The position numbers and the translations under genes are program-made. From Paenibacillus protaetiae (GTDB lineage: Bacteria; Bacillota; Bacilli; Paenibacillales; Paenibacillaceae), in contig NZ_CP035492.1 in NCBI RefSeq assembly GCF_004135365.1, positions 3,592,001 to 3,656,000 on the forward strand: a stretch of DNA of 64,000 bases, given 5' to 3'. Position 1 is the first letter of the stretch. Every line of letters starts with the position of its first letter. Below are positions 26,790-36,014 of this stretch, one piece after another. The notes under the pieces were generated by a model, which saw only the letters and a program-made list of their open reading frames with translations, had not been told where the DNA came from and ran no database searches.

Positions 26790-27659
26790 ATGGCTGATCA
26801 GATAAAGAAAAAGAAAATCCTTATTACAGCACAGAATAGTTATATAGGTAATTCCTTTGCTGATTGGGTGAAGAATGACGATAACTATTCGATTCATTTT
26901 ATAACTTGCCGCAATGATGAATGGAAGAACGCTGCATTTGCAGAGTTTGACGTTATCCTGCATGTGGCAGGGATTGCCCACATAAAAGAAACAAAACACA
27001 ACTCGGCGCTCTATTATAAGATCAACCGGGATATAACGGTAGAGTTGGCCAACAAGGCTAAAGCCGAGGGCGTTAAGCAGTTTGTTTTCCTCAGCTCGAT
27101 GAGTGTATATGGAATTGATTCAGGAGTGATTGACAGAGATACGCCGGTTAATCCCAAAAGTAGCTATGGTAAATCTAAGTTACAAGCAGAGAGTTTTATA
27201 AAGAAGATTGAATCCAAAAACTTCAAAACTGCTATTCTGAGACCGCCAATGGTATATGGAATAAATTGCAAAGGTAATTATTCGAGACTAGCTAATTTGG
27301 CCCAAAATATACCTCTTTTTCCCTGTATCAAAAATAAAAGAAGTATGATTTATATCGATCATTTATCGGAATTTATTAAGCAAATAATTCAAAGTGAAGG
27401 TTCAGGAGTTTTCTATCCACAGAATTCAGAGTACGTATGTACATCGGAGCTTGCTGCATTAGTTTGTAAGTTTAAAAATAAAAAGTTATTTCAAACTAGA
27501 ATTTTCAATCCGTTGATACTCATATTAACCAAAAAAATAAATGCAATAAATAAATTATTTGGGAATTTAATGTATAGTACTTCGCTTTCTAACATTGGTT
27601 TTAAATACAATTTATTTACATTTGAAGAAACCGTTGAACAAATAGAAAGGAAAAAATGA
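26790..27659 (+). CDS. NAD-dependent epimerase/dehydratase (extended SDR)
   Basis: The 289-residue extended SDR is of the UDP-sugar epimerase kind. The cofactor loop reads ILITAQNSYIGNSF, so the first glycines of GxxGxxG are replaced, as in a subgroup of WbpV/CapE-like proteins. ILHVAGIAHIKE and SSMSVYGIDSG, then SSYGKSKLQAE (YxxxK pair), identify the active site. ATG 26790 has AAGGAG 10 bases before; TTG 26781 is too close to it. Base composition falls to about one-third GC from the middle of this gene, marking the start of the AT-rich cassette. The substrate is unknown. Confidence 0.8.
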   Translation: MADQIKKKKILITAQNSYIGNSFADWVKNDDNYSIHFITCRNDEWKNAAFAEFDVILHVAGIAHIKETKHNSALYYKINRDITVELANKAKAEGVKQFVFLSSMSVYGIDSGVIDRDTPVNPKSSYGKSKLQAESFIKKIESKNFKTAILRPPMVYGINCKGNYSRLANLAQNIPLFPCIKNKRSMIYIDHLSEFIKQIIQSEGSGVFYPQNSEYVCTSELAALVCKFKNKKLFQTRIFNPLILILTKKINAINKLFGNLMYSTSLSNIGFKYNLFTFEETVEQIERKK

Positions 27660-28426
27660 AATTTATGATTAATTATGAAGACGGAATAGAAGAATTGGTC
27701 TCTATTATTATGCCAACGTACAATTGTAGTAAATATATTCGAGATACGATTCAGTCTGTACTCAATCAAACCTACAGTAACTGGGAACTTATTATAGTGG
27801 ATGATTGTTCTACAGACGATACTAGTATAATAGTTAAGGATTATCAAAAAAATGATAGCCGAATTTTATATCACAAAATGCAAAAAAACTCCGGGGCTGC
27901 TGTGGCAAGAAATAAAGCAATTGACCTTGCTAAAGGAAGTTACATAGCTTTCTTAGACAGCGATGACTTATGGTTTCCGGATAAACTCGATAAACAAATA
28001 TATTTTATGAAGAGTAACGGTTATTCATTTACTTGTACGAGTTACACAAAAATAAATGAACGAGGAGAGCCTTTAAATAAAATTATTAAAGCACCAATTA
28101 GAAGCAACTTCCAAGGTATTCTTAAACAAAATCCAGGAAATCTTACAGTTATATATAGTGCCAAAGAACTTGGAAAAACGCTAATCCCGGACATAAGAAA
28201 AAGAAATGATTATGTCATGTGGTTACAAGTGGTGAAAAAAGCGGGTTATATATATGGATTAGAGACTCCACTTGCAAGCCATAGAATAAGGCCGGGGGCA
28301 TTGTCTATAAATAAATACAAATTGGTAAAGTACCATTGGATAGTATATAGAAGAGTTGAATCTTTATCATTAATTAGATCTATTTACTTAATAGTATACT
28401 GGATTCTGAAATCGGTAAAAAAGTGA
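27656..28426 (+). CDS. Family 2 glycosyltransferase
   Basis: The 256-residue GT-A enzyme has VSIIMPTYNCSKYIRDTIQS, LIIVDDCSTDDTS, SGAAVARNKAI and the metal-binding FLDSDDLW, the full set of GT2 motifs. The C-terminal third is shorter and more basic, with a hydrophobic stretch near the end that may touch the membrane. It starts at ATG 27656, overlapping the previous stop (ATGA), with AAAGGA upstream. It probably adds one sugar to the lipid-linked repeat unit. Confidence 0.87.
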   Translation: MKFMINYEDGIEELVSIIMPTYNCSKYIRDTIQSVLNQTYSNWELIIVDDCSTDDTSIIVKDYQKNDSRILYHKMQKNSGAAVARNKAIDLAKGSYIAFLDSDDLWFPDKLDKQIYFMKSNGYSFTCTSYTKINERGEPLNKIIKAPIRSNFQGILKQNPGNLTVIYSAKELGKTLIPDIRKRNDYVMWLQVVKKAGYIYGLETPLASHRIRPGALSINKYKLVKYHWIVYRRVESLSLIRSIYLIVYWILKSVKK

Positions 28427-28493
28427 AATGATATGAACTGATATACATGAAATGTTTTAATTAAATCATCAATGTAAAGAAGGGTGGAACCAA

Positions 28494-29573
28494 TTGAATA
28501 TTTTATACATATCCAATTTAATGGGAAATAAGTGGACCGGTCCGCATAAAAGTGTTCCTAATCAAATAAAAGCACAGGAAAAATATGATAATGTAATGTG
28601 GTTTAATCTTCAACAATTACCACTTAGTACTTGGAATGTTGATGTGAACTTCACAAATGTTACAGAGATTAAAAAAATAAACATTAAGTACCTACCATCA
28701 CCGTTTAATAGTCCTGATTTAGTAATTTTTCAAGGGGTATATTATATCTCGTATTGTAAAATTGCTGCTGATTTAAAAAGAAAAAATATCCCGTATATAG
28801 TCATTCCAAGAAGCTCTCTTACAATCGCTGCACAAAGATCAAAAAAAATCAAAAAAAGAATTGGTAATTTAATTTTGTTCAAAAACTTCATAAAAAATGC
28901 TGCGGCTATTCAATTTTTGACGCTTGATGAAATGAATAACTCTGTGGTATGGAATAAAAACTCTTTTGTTATTCCTAACGGGATTGATAATAAAGAAAAT
29001 GTAAAAGTATGGTCTGGAAATGATGGATTAAGAGGTGTTTTTATTGGTCGTTTGGATATTTATCAGAAAGGCTTAGATTTATTTTTAGATGCGTGTAATT
29101 TATTACAGGATAAAATGAGAGAAGCTCAAATTACTATTGATATTTATGGCCCTGATCGTTCTGGGTCGAAAAAAATAATTGAAGAATTAATAGAAAAAAG
29201 CAACATATCGGACTTGATTAATCTTAAAGACCCTATTTTTGATCAAAATAAAGAAACAGTGCTTTTAAATAGTGATTTTTTCATTTTAACATCACGTTTT
29301 GAAGGTCACTCCATGGGATTAATTGAAGCACTATCATATGGAATTCCGTGTCTTGTAACTCGTGGATCTAATATGGGAGATGAAATTTTGAAATGGAATG
29401 CTGGTTGGTCAAGTGAAACATCATTGGAAGGAATTATTGGAAGTATGATGGAGTTAATTGATCAAAAAGATACTCTCTCTGAACGTGGAAATAATGCGAT
29501 AAAATTATCATTTAACTATGATTGGAAATCATTAGCTTATGAATCAAGAAAAGTATACAGGAAATATATATAG
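28494..29573 (+). CDS. Family 4 glycosyltransferase
   Basis: The 359-residue GT-B protein is weak at the N terminus (ILYISNLMGNKWTGPHKSVP) but clear in the donor domain: VFIGRLDIYQKGLDLFLDA, ITIDIYGPD, and SRFEGHSMGLIEALSYGIPC with VTRGSNMGDEI, the EX7E region of GT4. It starts at TTG 28494 behind AAGGGTGG. AT-rich like its neighbours. It probably adds a sugar to the repeat unit; donor and linkage are not visible. Confidence 0.83.
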   Translation: MNILYISNLMGNKWTGPHKSVPNQIKAQEKYDNVMWFNLQQLPLSTWNVDVNFTNVTEIKKINIKYLPSPFNSPDLVIFQGVYYISYCKIAADLKRKNIPYIVIPRSSLTIAAQRSKKIKKRIGNLILFKNFIKNAAAIQFLTLDEMNNSVVWNKNSFVIPNGIDNKENVKVWSGNDGLRGVFIGRLDIYQKGLDLFLDACNLLQDKMREAQITIDIYGPDRSGSKKIIEELIEKSNISDLINLKDPIFDQNKETVLLNSDFFILTSRFEGHSMGLIEALSYGIPCLVTRGSNMGDEILKWNAGWSSETSLEGIIGSMMELIDQKDTLSERGNNAIKLSFNYDWKSLAYESRKVYRKYI

Positions 29574-30046
29574 TTAGATGAGAATACATAGCTAGCAGCA
29601 ACTTTTATAATACCATATGGTCCTATTTTTTGTATTGAGAAACTAAAATTAAATGAAGAAGTTTTACTAAGATGTGTTGCTTGTATGGCTTCAGTATTTT
29701 TCCATCCTTTAGAGTCGGTAGCTTTTGGTATTAGATTAGGCAGTCAACCAGTTAAAGATATTGTGTTTTTATTTATCATGGCCGCTTTCTTTGCTACTCC
29801 GGCTTTTTGTGTTCCTATCAGAGTTCCTTATTGCAAAGAAATATTCACCTAATATCCCGATCTTTTTCTTAACAATCTCTATGTTAATAACTTATACTTT
29901 GCATTTACATAAATTCGGTAAATAACTTGTAGGCCAAAACCAATAACTAAAATTCTGAACATAGTAACTACTCCGTAGTTTGGACTAAAAGCTTATTGAG
30001 CAGCTCTAGTCTTTTGCAAATATATCAAGCTCAAAGGGAGTATGAA
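29574..30046 (+). other. AT-rich stretch with a possible gene remnant
   Basis: No complete gene is seen. A frame without stops runs from about 29596 to 29852 but has no start near its beginning. Its last 55 codons start at ATG 29685 (MASVFFHPLESVAFGIRLG) without a ribosome site, and encode one hydrophobic segment (DIVFLFIMAAFFATPAF). This may be the decayed end of a membrane protein of the polysaccharide cassette. I do not recognise the family. Confidence 0.35.
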
Positions 30047-31239
30047 ATGAATCATCCGCATAAAATTAATATTATTGCTCTATTAATTTTCTTAAGTATA
30101 TGTTCGATTTACGCGATTAATGACCAAAAAACACTGGTCTATTCTTTAAGAATATTATTTATTGTCATTATGATGATAAGAATTATCACACATGGTATTA
30201 AAGTTAATTGGTATATTGTTTGGGTCAGTTCATTTTTAACAATATGTACTGCGACAATCCTATGGTCAAATGATCAGGAGAAAGGACTATATAGTTTAGT
30301 ATGGTCGGTACAAGTATTTTTAGTCACAGTCTTTATAGGCGATTATATAGATTCAAGAGAAAAAAGAGATTTTTTAATAAAGTGCATTAGTGCCGGAGGG
30401 GTTTTACTGACCATAAGATTGATGATAGCTACACCAATAACTGTATGGGGAACTGGGAGGCTAGGGTTAGCGATTGGTTATAATGTGAATGATGTGGGAT
30501 TAAAATTATCATTTTCTGTATTATGTTTAATATATCTTATTAAGAATGGAGAATTTAAAAGATATAAAAAGATTATTCTTTTTTGTTTAACACTAATTCT
30601 CATAACTGTAACATTGTTTACAGGATCAAAAAAAGCATTTTTAGTAATTTTAATAGGAGTAAGTTTATTTACTCTATTGAGTGTAAAAAAAATTAGTAAG
30701 ACGTTTATAATTCTGCCCTTTCTATTGATTTTTATATATGGTTTTTATTATGCTGTTATGAATTTTCAACCGCTTTATAATGTGCTTGGAGAAAGAGTCG
30801 AGGCGATGGTCGTAACCCTTTCTGGGGTTCGACAACTGAAGGGGCTAGTACCGAAATTAGAATACAAATGATTAAGGCGGCAATTGACAGTTTTAAACAT
30901 AGACCATTATTCGGTTATGGTATTGGAAATTTTTCAGTAATTAGTGAGTTTGATATGTATGCTCATAATAACTACGTCGAATTGCTTGCAGATCTAGGAA
31001 GCGTAGGGTTTTTAATTTATTATGCAATGTATTTTTATTTATTTTTCAAGTTATCTAAAGGGGTTTTTCTTAAGGAAAATGATTTAGTATTTCCATTTAT
31101 AATTGTGGTGTTAATAATGATTTCTGAAACAGGATTGGTAAGTTACAACGTAGGATATATTCAAATATTATTAGTGCTCAGTTATTCGTGGTTAAAAATT
31201 CATAATAAACTAAAAATAGATGGAGAAAAAGTGCTATGA
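30047..31239 (+). pseudogene. Wzy-type O-antigen polymerase/ligase, split by a frameshift
   Basis: The first part, ATG 30047 to the TGA at 30869-30871, encodes a polytopic membrane protein (about eight segments, with ILWSNDQEKGLYSLVWS and a loop around GTGRLGLAIGYNVNDVGLKL). The frame breaks near the GGGG at 30824-30827. One extra G gives SGGSTTEGASTEIRIQMIKA, which runs directly into the second frame (ATG 30868 to 31239) with RPLFGYGIGNF, the conserved Wzy/WaaL (PF04932) motif, and AHNNYVELLADLGSVGFL. The stop and the second ATG overlap (ATGA), so the halves might still be co-translated. AAAGGGAG lies 6 bases before ATG 30047. The protein would polymerise repeat units outside the membrane. 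Confidence 0.78.
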
Positions 31240-32111
31240 AATATCTTTTTTTGAGGAATATCACTGGCCAATTACTGAATTTTTTGCCAAATGAAACTTT
31301 GTTGAAGTATAAGTATAAGTATCACATTGGTGAAAAACTAAATCTAAATAATCCTCAAACTTTTAATGAAAAGCTCCAATGGCTAAAATTAAATGATCGT
31401 AGGACTGAATATGTTAATTATGTAGATAAATTTACAGTAAGACAGCATGTGTCAAAGATGATTGGTGATAATTACTTAATACCACTGCTGGGTGTATATA
31501 ATAGTACAGATGAAATTAAATGGTCTGAATTACCTGATCAGTTTGTCTTAAAATGCACTCATGGCTCAGGTTGTAATATTATTTGTCAGGATAAGAAAAA
31601 GCTGAATAAAGATCTAGCAGTTAAAATGATTCAGAAATGGATGAGCAAAAATTGGTACTGGTACGGAAGAGAGTGGCCTTATAAACACGTAAAGCCAAGG
31701 ATCATTTGTGAAAAATACATGGTGGATGAATCAGGTTATGAATTAAAAGATTATAAAGTATTTTGTTTTGGAGGAGTACCAAAGATAGTACAGGTTGATT
31801 TTAATAGATTTACTAATCATAAAAGGAATTTTTATGATACGGATTGGAATTATATTGACGTATCTATAAAGTTTTCTTCTGATCCTACAGCTAAAATAGG
31901 AAGACCGGAAAATTTAGAAAAGATGCTCTCTTTAGCAAGTAATTTAGCAAGTAATTTTCCCCACGTTAGAGTAGACTTTTATAATGTTAATGGAAAAATA
32001 TATTTTGGAGAGCTAACGTTTTATCATGGTTCAGGATTTGAAAAAATAAAGCCGAAAGAATTTGATTACCAGCTCGGAAAATGGATTAAATTACCTGATT
32101 TGAATAAATGA
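31236..32111 (+). CDS. TupA-like ATP-grasp protein
   Basis: The 291-residue protein resembles the TupA-like ATP-grasp family found in polysaccharide clusters: an N-terminal NPQTFNEKLQWLKLND, VDKFTVRQHV, PDQFVLKCTHGSGCNIIC (ATP-binding loop), RIICEKYM, YKVFCFGGVPKIVQVD and VRVDFYNVNGKIYFGELTFYHGSG with the metal-binding Glu. Such proteins are thought to join an amino acid or similar group to a uronic acid or other sugar. A uronic acid is likely available from the downstream Ugd. It overlaps the wzy stop by 4 bases. The exact donor and acceptor are unknown. Confidence 0.8.
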   Translation: MKYLFLRNITGQLLNFLPNETLLKYKYKYHIGEKLNLNNPQTFNEKLQWLKLNDRRTEYVNYVDKFTVRQHVSKMIGDNYLIPLLGVYNSTDEIKWSELPDQFVLKCTHGSGCNIICQDKKKLNKDLAVKMIQKWMSKNWYWYGREWPYKHVKPRIICEKYMVDESGYELKDYKVFCFGGVPKIVQVDFNRFTNHKRNFYDTDWNYIDVSIKFSSDPTAKIGRPENLEKMLSLASNLASNFPHVRVDFYNVNGKIYFGELTFYHGSGFEKIKPKEFDYQLGKWIKLPDLNK

Positions 32112-32136
32112 AATTATAAAAGTTGAGGTAAGAGAT

Positions 32137-33606
32137 TTGAATAACTCTGACTTGTCTGACCTAAAAAAGAAATCAATAAAAGCTACTAAATGGTCTGCAA
32201 TTACAGAAATTTCTGCTAAACTATCTGTTCCTTTAATAAATATGATATTAGCAAGATTACTTGCACCTGAAGCCTTTGGAGTAGTAGCAACTGTAACGAT
32301 GATAGTTAGTTTTGCTGATATATTCACAGATGCTGGTTTTCAGAAGTATCTAATACAACAAGAATTTAGTAGTAATGATGAAGTAGGGCAAGCGTCCAAT
32401 GTTGCTTTTTGGACCAATTTAGTAATATCGTTATTATTGTGGTGTACAATCTTTACTTTTAATGAGCAATTGGCAAGCTTGTTGGGGAATCCAGGACTAG
32501 GTATGGTGCTTGTAATTGCAAGCTTTCAGTTGCCTTTAACTTCATTTTCTAGTATTCAATCTGCTTTGTTTAAAAGGTCCTTAGATTTTAGAATTTTATT
32601 TATCGCACGTATTATATCTTCATGTATACCGTTTGTAGTAACAATTCCTTTTGCATTAATTGGATTTGGTTATTGGGCAATTGTCATTGGAACAATAGTA
32701 AGTCAATTATCTACAGCGGTAATCTTAACCTATAACTCCTCCTGGAAACCTACCTTTTATTTTAGTTTAACTGTTTTCAAAAAAATGTTTTCATTTAGCA
32801 TGTGGTCATTATTTGAATCAATTTCAATATGGCTTACATCATGGGTAGATGTTCTACTTATTAGTACTGTGCTAAATTCTCATTATGTTGGATTATATAA
32901 AACTTCTTCTATGATGGTTAACGGACTGATGACATTAATCACATCAACTACTGTACCTGTTCTTTTTTCTGTATTGTCAAGATTACAAAATCAATCGGAT
33001 ATATTTACTTCAGTATTTTTAAAAGCGCAGAGGCTAGTTGCTGTTGTTGTGTTACCATTGGGCGTAGGTATTTATTTATACCGGGATCTAATTACACTGA
33101 TACTATTAGGTAATAAATGGATTGAATCTAGTGATATATTAGGTCAATGGGCGTTAACAAGTGCCGTAACGATAGTGTTTGGACATATATGTAGTGAAGT
33201 ATATCGAGCTAAAGGTTTACCAAAGTTATCGTTCTTAGTTCAAATTTTGCATTTAATAGTTCTAGTGCCTGCATGTATTTTCAGTTTGCATTACGGATTT
33301 TGGGTTTTTGTTTATGTTCGATCATGGATAAGAATACAATCAGTAGTTGTTCATTTTATAATTATGAGAATAAAGGTAGGGATAATAATAAGTACAATTG
33401 TTAAGAACACATTTACGATTTGTACAGCAGCTTTTTTTATGGGAGTTATAGGTTACATAATAAATGGATTACACAATAGTACAGGGTGGACTTTTTTTTC
33501 TGTTTCTTTATGTGCAATTATATACTTAGGTATTTTGTTGTTATTTTCAAAAACCAGAAAAGATATTCTCTATGCAATAGGGTTGTTTAAAAGTAAATTA
33601 TCCTAG
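32137..33606 (+). CDS. Wzx-type repeat-unit flippase (MOP superfamily)
   Basis: The 489-residue polytopic protein with about 12-14 membrane segments opens with KKKSIKATKWSAITEISAKL and ILARLLAPEAFGVVATVTMI, the usual Wzx/TuaB start, then FTDAGFQKYLIQQ. It flips the undecaprenyl-linked repeat unit to the outer face for Wzy. It starts at TTG 32137 with GAGGTAAGAGA before it. It is the last gene of the AT-rich cassette; base composition changes sharply within 30 bases of its stop. Confidence 0.9.
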   Translation: MNNSDLSDLKKKSIKATKWSAITEISAKLSVPLINMILARLLAPEAFGVVATVTMIVSFADIFTDAGFQKYLIQQEFSSNDEVGQASNVAFWTNLVISLLLWCTIFTFNEQLASLLGNPGLGMVLVIASFQLPLTSFSSIQSALFKRSLDFRILFIARIISSCIPFVVTIPFALIGFGYWAIVIGTIVSQLSTAVILTYNSSWKPTFYFSLTVFKKMFSFSMWSLFESISIWLTSWVDVLLISTVLNSHYVGLYKTSSMMVNGLMTLITSTTVPVLFSVLSRLQNQSDIFTSVFLKAQRLVAVVVLPLGVGIYLYRDLITLILLGNKWIESSDILGQWALTSAVTIVFGHICSEVYRAKGLPKLSFLVQILHLIVLVPACIFSLHYGFWVFVYVRSWIRIQSVVVHFIIMRIKVGIIISTIVKNTFTICTAAFFMGVIGYIINGLHNSTGWTFFSVSLCAIIYLGILLLFSKTRKDILYAIGLFKSKLS

Positions 33607-33628
33607 TTTTAAAAAGGAGACCATAACC

Positions 33629-35002
33629 ATGCTAAAAATAGCAGTAGCCGGGACGGGCTATGTGGGCCTGGTGGCGGGCGTGTGTTTTGCCGAGGTGGGC
33701 CATCAGGTCATTTGCGTCGATATCGACGAGAATAAAGTGAACCTTATGAAATCCGGCGTGTCGCCGATTTATGAGGCGGATCTGGAGCAGCTGATGCAGA
33801 AAAACTATGCTGCCGGCCGGATTGATTATACGACGGACTATGAGTCTGCTTACAAGGACGCGGATGCGATTTTTATCGGGGTGGGGACGCCGGAACAGCC
33901 GGATGGCTCTGCGAATTTGTCTTATATCGCAACCGTGGCGCGGCAAATTGCCGAGACAATTGAGAAGGACTGCCTGGTCGTCGTGAAATCGACGGTTCCT
34001 GTCGGTACGAATGATAAGGTCGAGCAGTTTATCCATGACTTTCTCGTGCATGATGTGCGTGTCGAGGTAGCTTCGAATCCGGAGTTTCTGGCGCAAGGTT
34101 CGGCCGTGCGGGATACGCTGCATGCGGACCGGATTGTCATTGGTACGGAAAGCAAGTGGGCGGAGGAGCTGCTGCGTGATATTTACAAGCCGTTTATGCT
34201 GCCGATTGTATCGGTTAACCGCCGCTCCGCTGAAATGATCAAATATGCGTCCAATGATTTTTTGGCGCTCAAAATTTCCTACATGAACGATATTGCTAAT
34301 CTGTGCGAGCTTGTTGGGGCGGATATTCAGGATGTAGCCAAAGGGATGAGCTTCGACGACCGGATCGGCAGCAAGTTTTTGAATGCCGGCATCGGCTATG
34401 GCGGCTCCTGCTTTCCGAAGGATACGAAGGCGCTTGAATATATTGCGCGTGAACACGGCTATGAGTTGCGTACGGTGAAGGCTGCCATTGATGTGAATCA
34501 CGACCAGAAGACGCTCCTGTACAAAAAAGCGAGCAAACGGCTTATTACGTTCAGCGGGTTGAAGGTGGCGGTACTGGGCCTCACGTTCAAGCCGGGTACG
34601 GACGATTTGCGCGAAGCGGCATCGCTGGAAAATATCCCTCTGCTGCTGGATCACGGCGCAGAAATTTATGCGTACGATCCGGTTGGCGCAGGCCATTTTG
34701 CACGCAGGTTCCCGGAAGGGCCGAACAGCCATGGCAGCATTCAATATGTCTCCCATCCGGAGGAAGCGCTGGCGGATGCCAATGTTTGCTTTATTTTTAC
34801 GGAATGGGGAGAAGTGAAGGCGATTGCGCCGGAAGCGTACAAGAATCTGATGCGCACGCCGCTTGTTTATGACGGCCGCAATATTTATGCGGTTGAGGAT
34901 ATGCGTGCAGCCGGCGTAGAGTACCACTCAGTCGGCAGAGAGTCTGCCGTACGGGGAGATTTAAAGGAGCACAAAGATGAGCTACAAGCAAACCGATACT
35001 AG
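33629..35002 (+). CDS. ugd: UDP-glucose 6-dehydrogenase
   Basis: The 457-residue enzyme oxidises UDP-glucose to UDP-glucuronate with two NAD. It has IAVAGTGYVGLVAGVCFAE, EADLEQLM, IFIGVGTPEQPDG, VVKSTVPVGTN, NPEFLAQGSAV, and GYGGSCFPKDTKAL with the catalytic Cys, followed by LGLTFKPGTDDLREAAS. AAGGAG precedes ATG 33629. It is GC-rich, unlike the cassette upstream. GalU provides its substrate and the next gene likely uses its product. Confidence 0.96.
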   Translation: MLKIAVAGTGYVGLVAGVCFAEVGHQVICVDIDENKVNLMKSGVSPIYEADLEQLMQKNYAAGRIDYTTDYESAYKDADAIFIGVGTPEQPDGSANLSYIATVARQIAETIEKDCLVVVKSTVPVGTNDKVEQFIHDFLVHDVRVEVASNPEFLAQGSAVRDTLHADRIVIGTESKWAEELLRDIYKPFMLPIVSVNRRSAEMIKYASNDFLALKISYMNDIANLCELVGADIQDVAKGMSFDDRIGSKFLNAGIGYGGSCFPKDTKALEYIAREHGYELRTVKAAIDVNHDQKTLLYKKASKRLITFSGLKVAVLGLTFKPGTDDLREAASLENIPLLLDHGAEIYAYDPVGAGHFARRFPEGPNSHGSIQYVSHPEEALADANVCFIFTEWGEVKAIAPEAYKNLMRTPLVYDGRNIYAVEDMRAAGVEYHSVGRESAVRGDLKEHKDELQANRY

Positions 35003-36002
35003 CAAAATTTATCTGGTGACGGGAGCCGCGGGCTTCATCGGCTATTTCTTGTCCCGCAGGCTGCTGGAGCAAGGCTGCCGGGTTATCGGCATCGACAATG
35101 TCAATGACTATTATGATGTCAGCTTGAAGCATGCCCGCCTGGAGCAGCTGCAGCCGTTCGAGCAGTTCACATTTGTGAAAGCAGATATTGCGGATAAGGC
35201 AGCTGTTACGGCTGTTTTCGAAACGTATAAGCCTGACATCGTGGTCAATCTGGCTGCGCAAGCCGGGGTACGGTATTCGATTGAAAATCCCGATGTATAC
35301 ATTCAAAGCAACATTGTGGGCTTTTTTAATATTTTGGAGGCATGCCGCTTCCATCCGGTGGACCATCTCATCTATGCGTCCTCCAGCTCGGTATATGGCG
35401 CGAACCAGAAAGTTCCGTTCGAGGAAACGGACTTTGTCGATACCCCGGTATCGCTGTACGCATCGACGAAAAAATCAAACGAACTGATGGCGTACACCTA
35501 CAGCCACCTGTACAAAATTCCGGCTACCGGCCTTCGGTTTTTTACGGTATACGGTCCGATGGGGCGTCCGGATATGGCGTATTTTGGATTTGCGGACAAA
35601 TATTTTGCCGGCAAGCCGATTCAAATTTTCAACAACGGCGACTTCGAGCATGACTTGTACCGTGATTTTACGTACATCGACGATATCGTGTCCGGCATTG
35701 AGCGGCTGACTGCCGCGCCGCCGGAAGGCGCTGCGCCGCATAAGGTGTACAACATCGGCAATAACAGCCCGGAAAAGCTGATGGCATTTATCGAGACGCT
35801 GGAGAGGGCGCTCAGCAAAGCGGTCGGCCGTGAAGTCGTGTTCGACAAACAGTTCGAGCCGATCAAACCGGGCGATGTCCCTGCAACTTATGCGTCGACC
35901 GACCGCCTGCAGGAAGCCGTTGGCTTCAAGCCGGAGACACCAATCGAGGTTGGGCTGCAAAAGTTTGCGGACTGGTATGTGCGCTACTACAACGTGAAGT
36001 AG
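34977..36002 (+). CDS. UDP-glucuronate 4-epimerase-like SDR
   Basis: The 341-residue extended SDR has LVTGAAGFIGYFLSRRLLEQG, GIDNVNDYYDVSLKHARLEQ, NLAAQAGVRYSIENPD, YASSSSVYGANQKVPFEE, and the YASTKKSNELM active site. The NVNDYYD..LK.ARL pattern and RFFTVYGPMGRPDMA are typical of UDP-glucuronate (GalA-forming) 4-epimerases. The start lies 26 bases inside ugd behind AAAGGAG, so the two enzymes are made together: UDP-glucose to UDP-GlcA to UDP-GalA. Confidence 0.88.
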   Translation: MSYKQTDTSKIYLVTGAAGFIGYFLSRRLLEQGCRVIGIDNVNDYYDVSLKHARLEQLQPFEQFTFVKADIADKAAVTAVFETYKPDIVVNLAAQAGVRYSIENPDVYIQSNIVGFFNILEACRFHPVDHLIYASSSSVYGANQKVPFEETDFVDTPVSLYASTKKSNELMAYTYSHLYKIPATGLRFFTVYGPMGRPDMAYFGFADKYFAGKPIQIFNNGDFEHDLYRDFTYIDDIVSGIERLTAAPPEGAAPHKVYNIGNNSPEKLMAFIETLERALSKAVGREVVFDKQFEPIKPGDVPATYASTDRLQEAVGFKPETPIEVGLQKFADWYVRYYNVK

Positions 36003-36014
36003 GAAACTTGAAGG

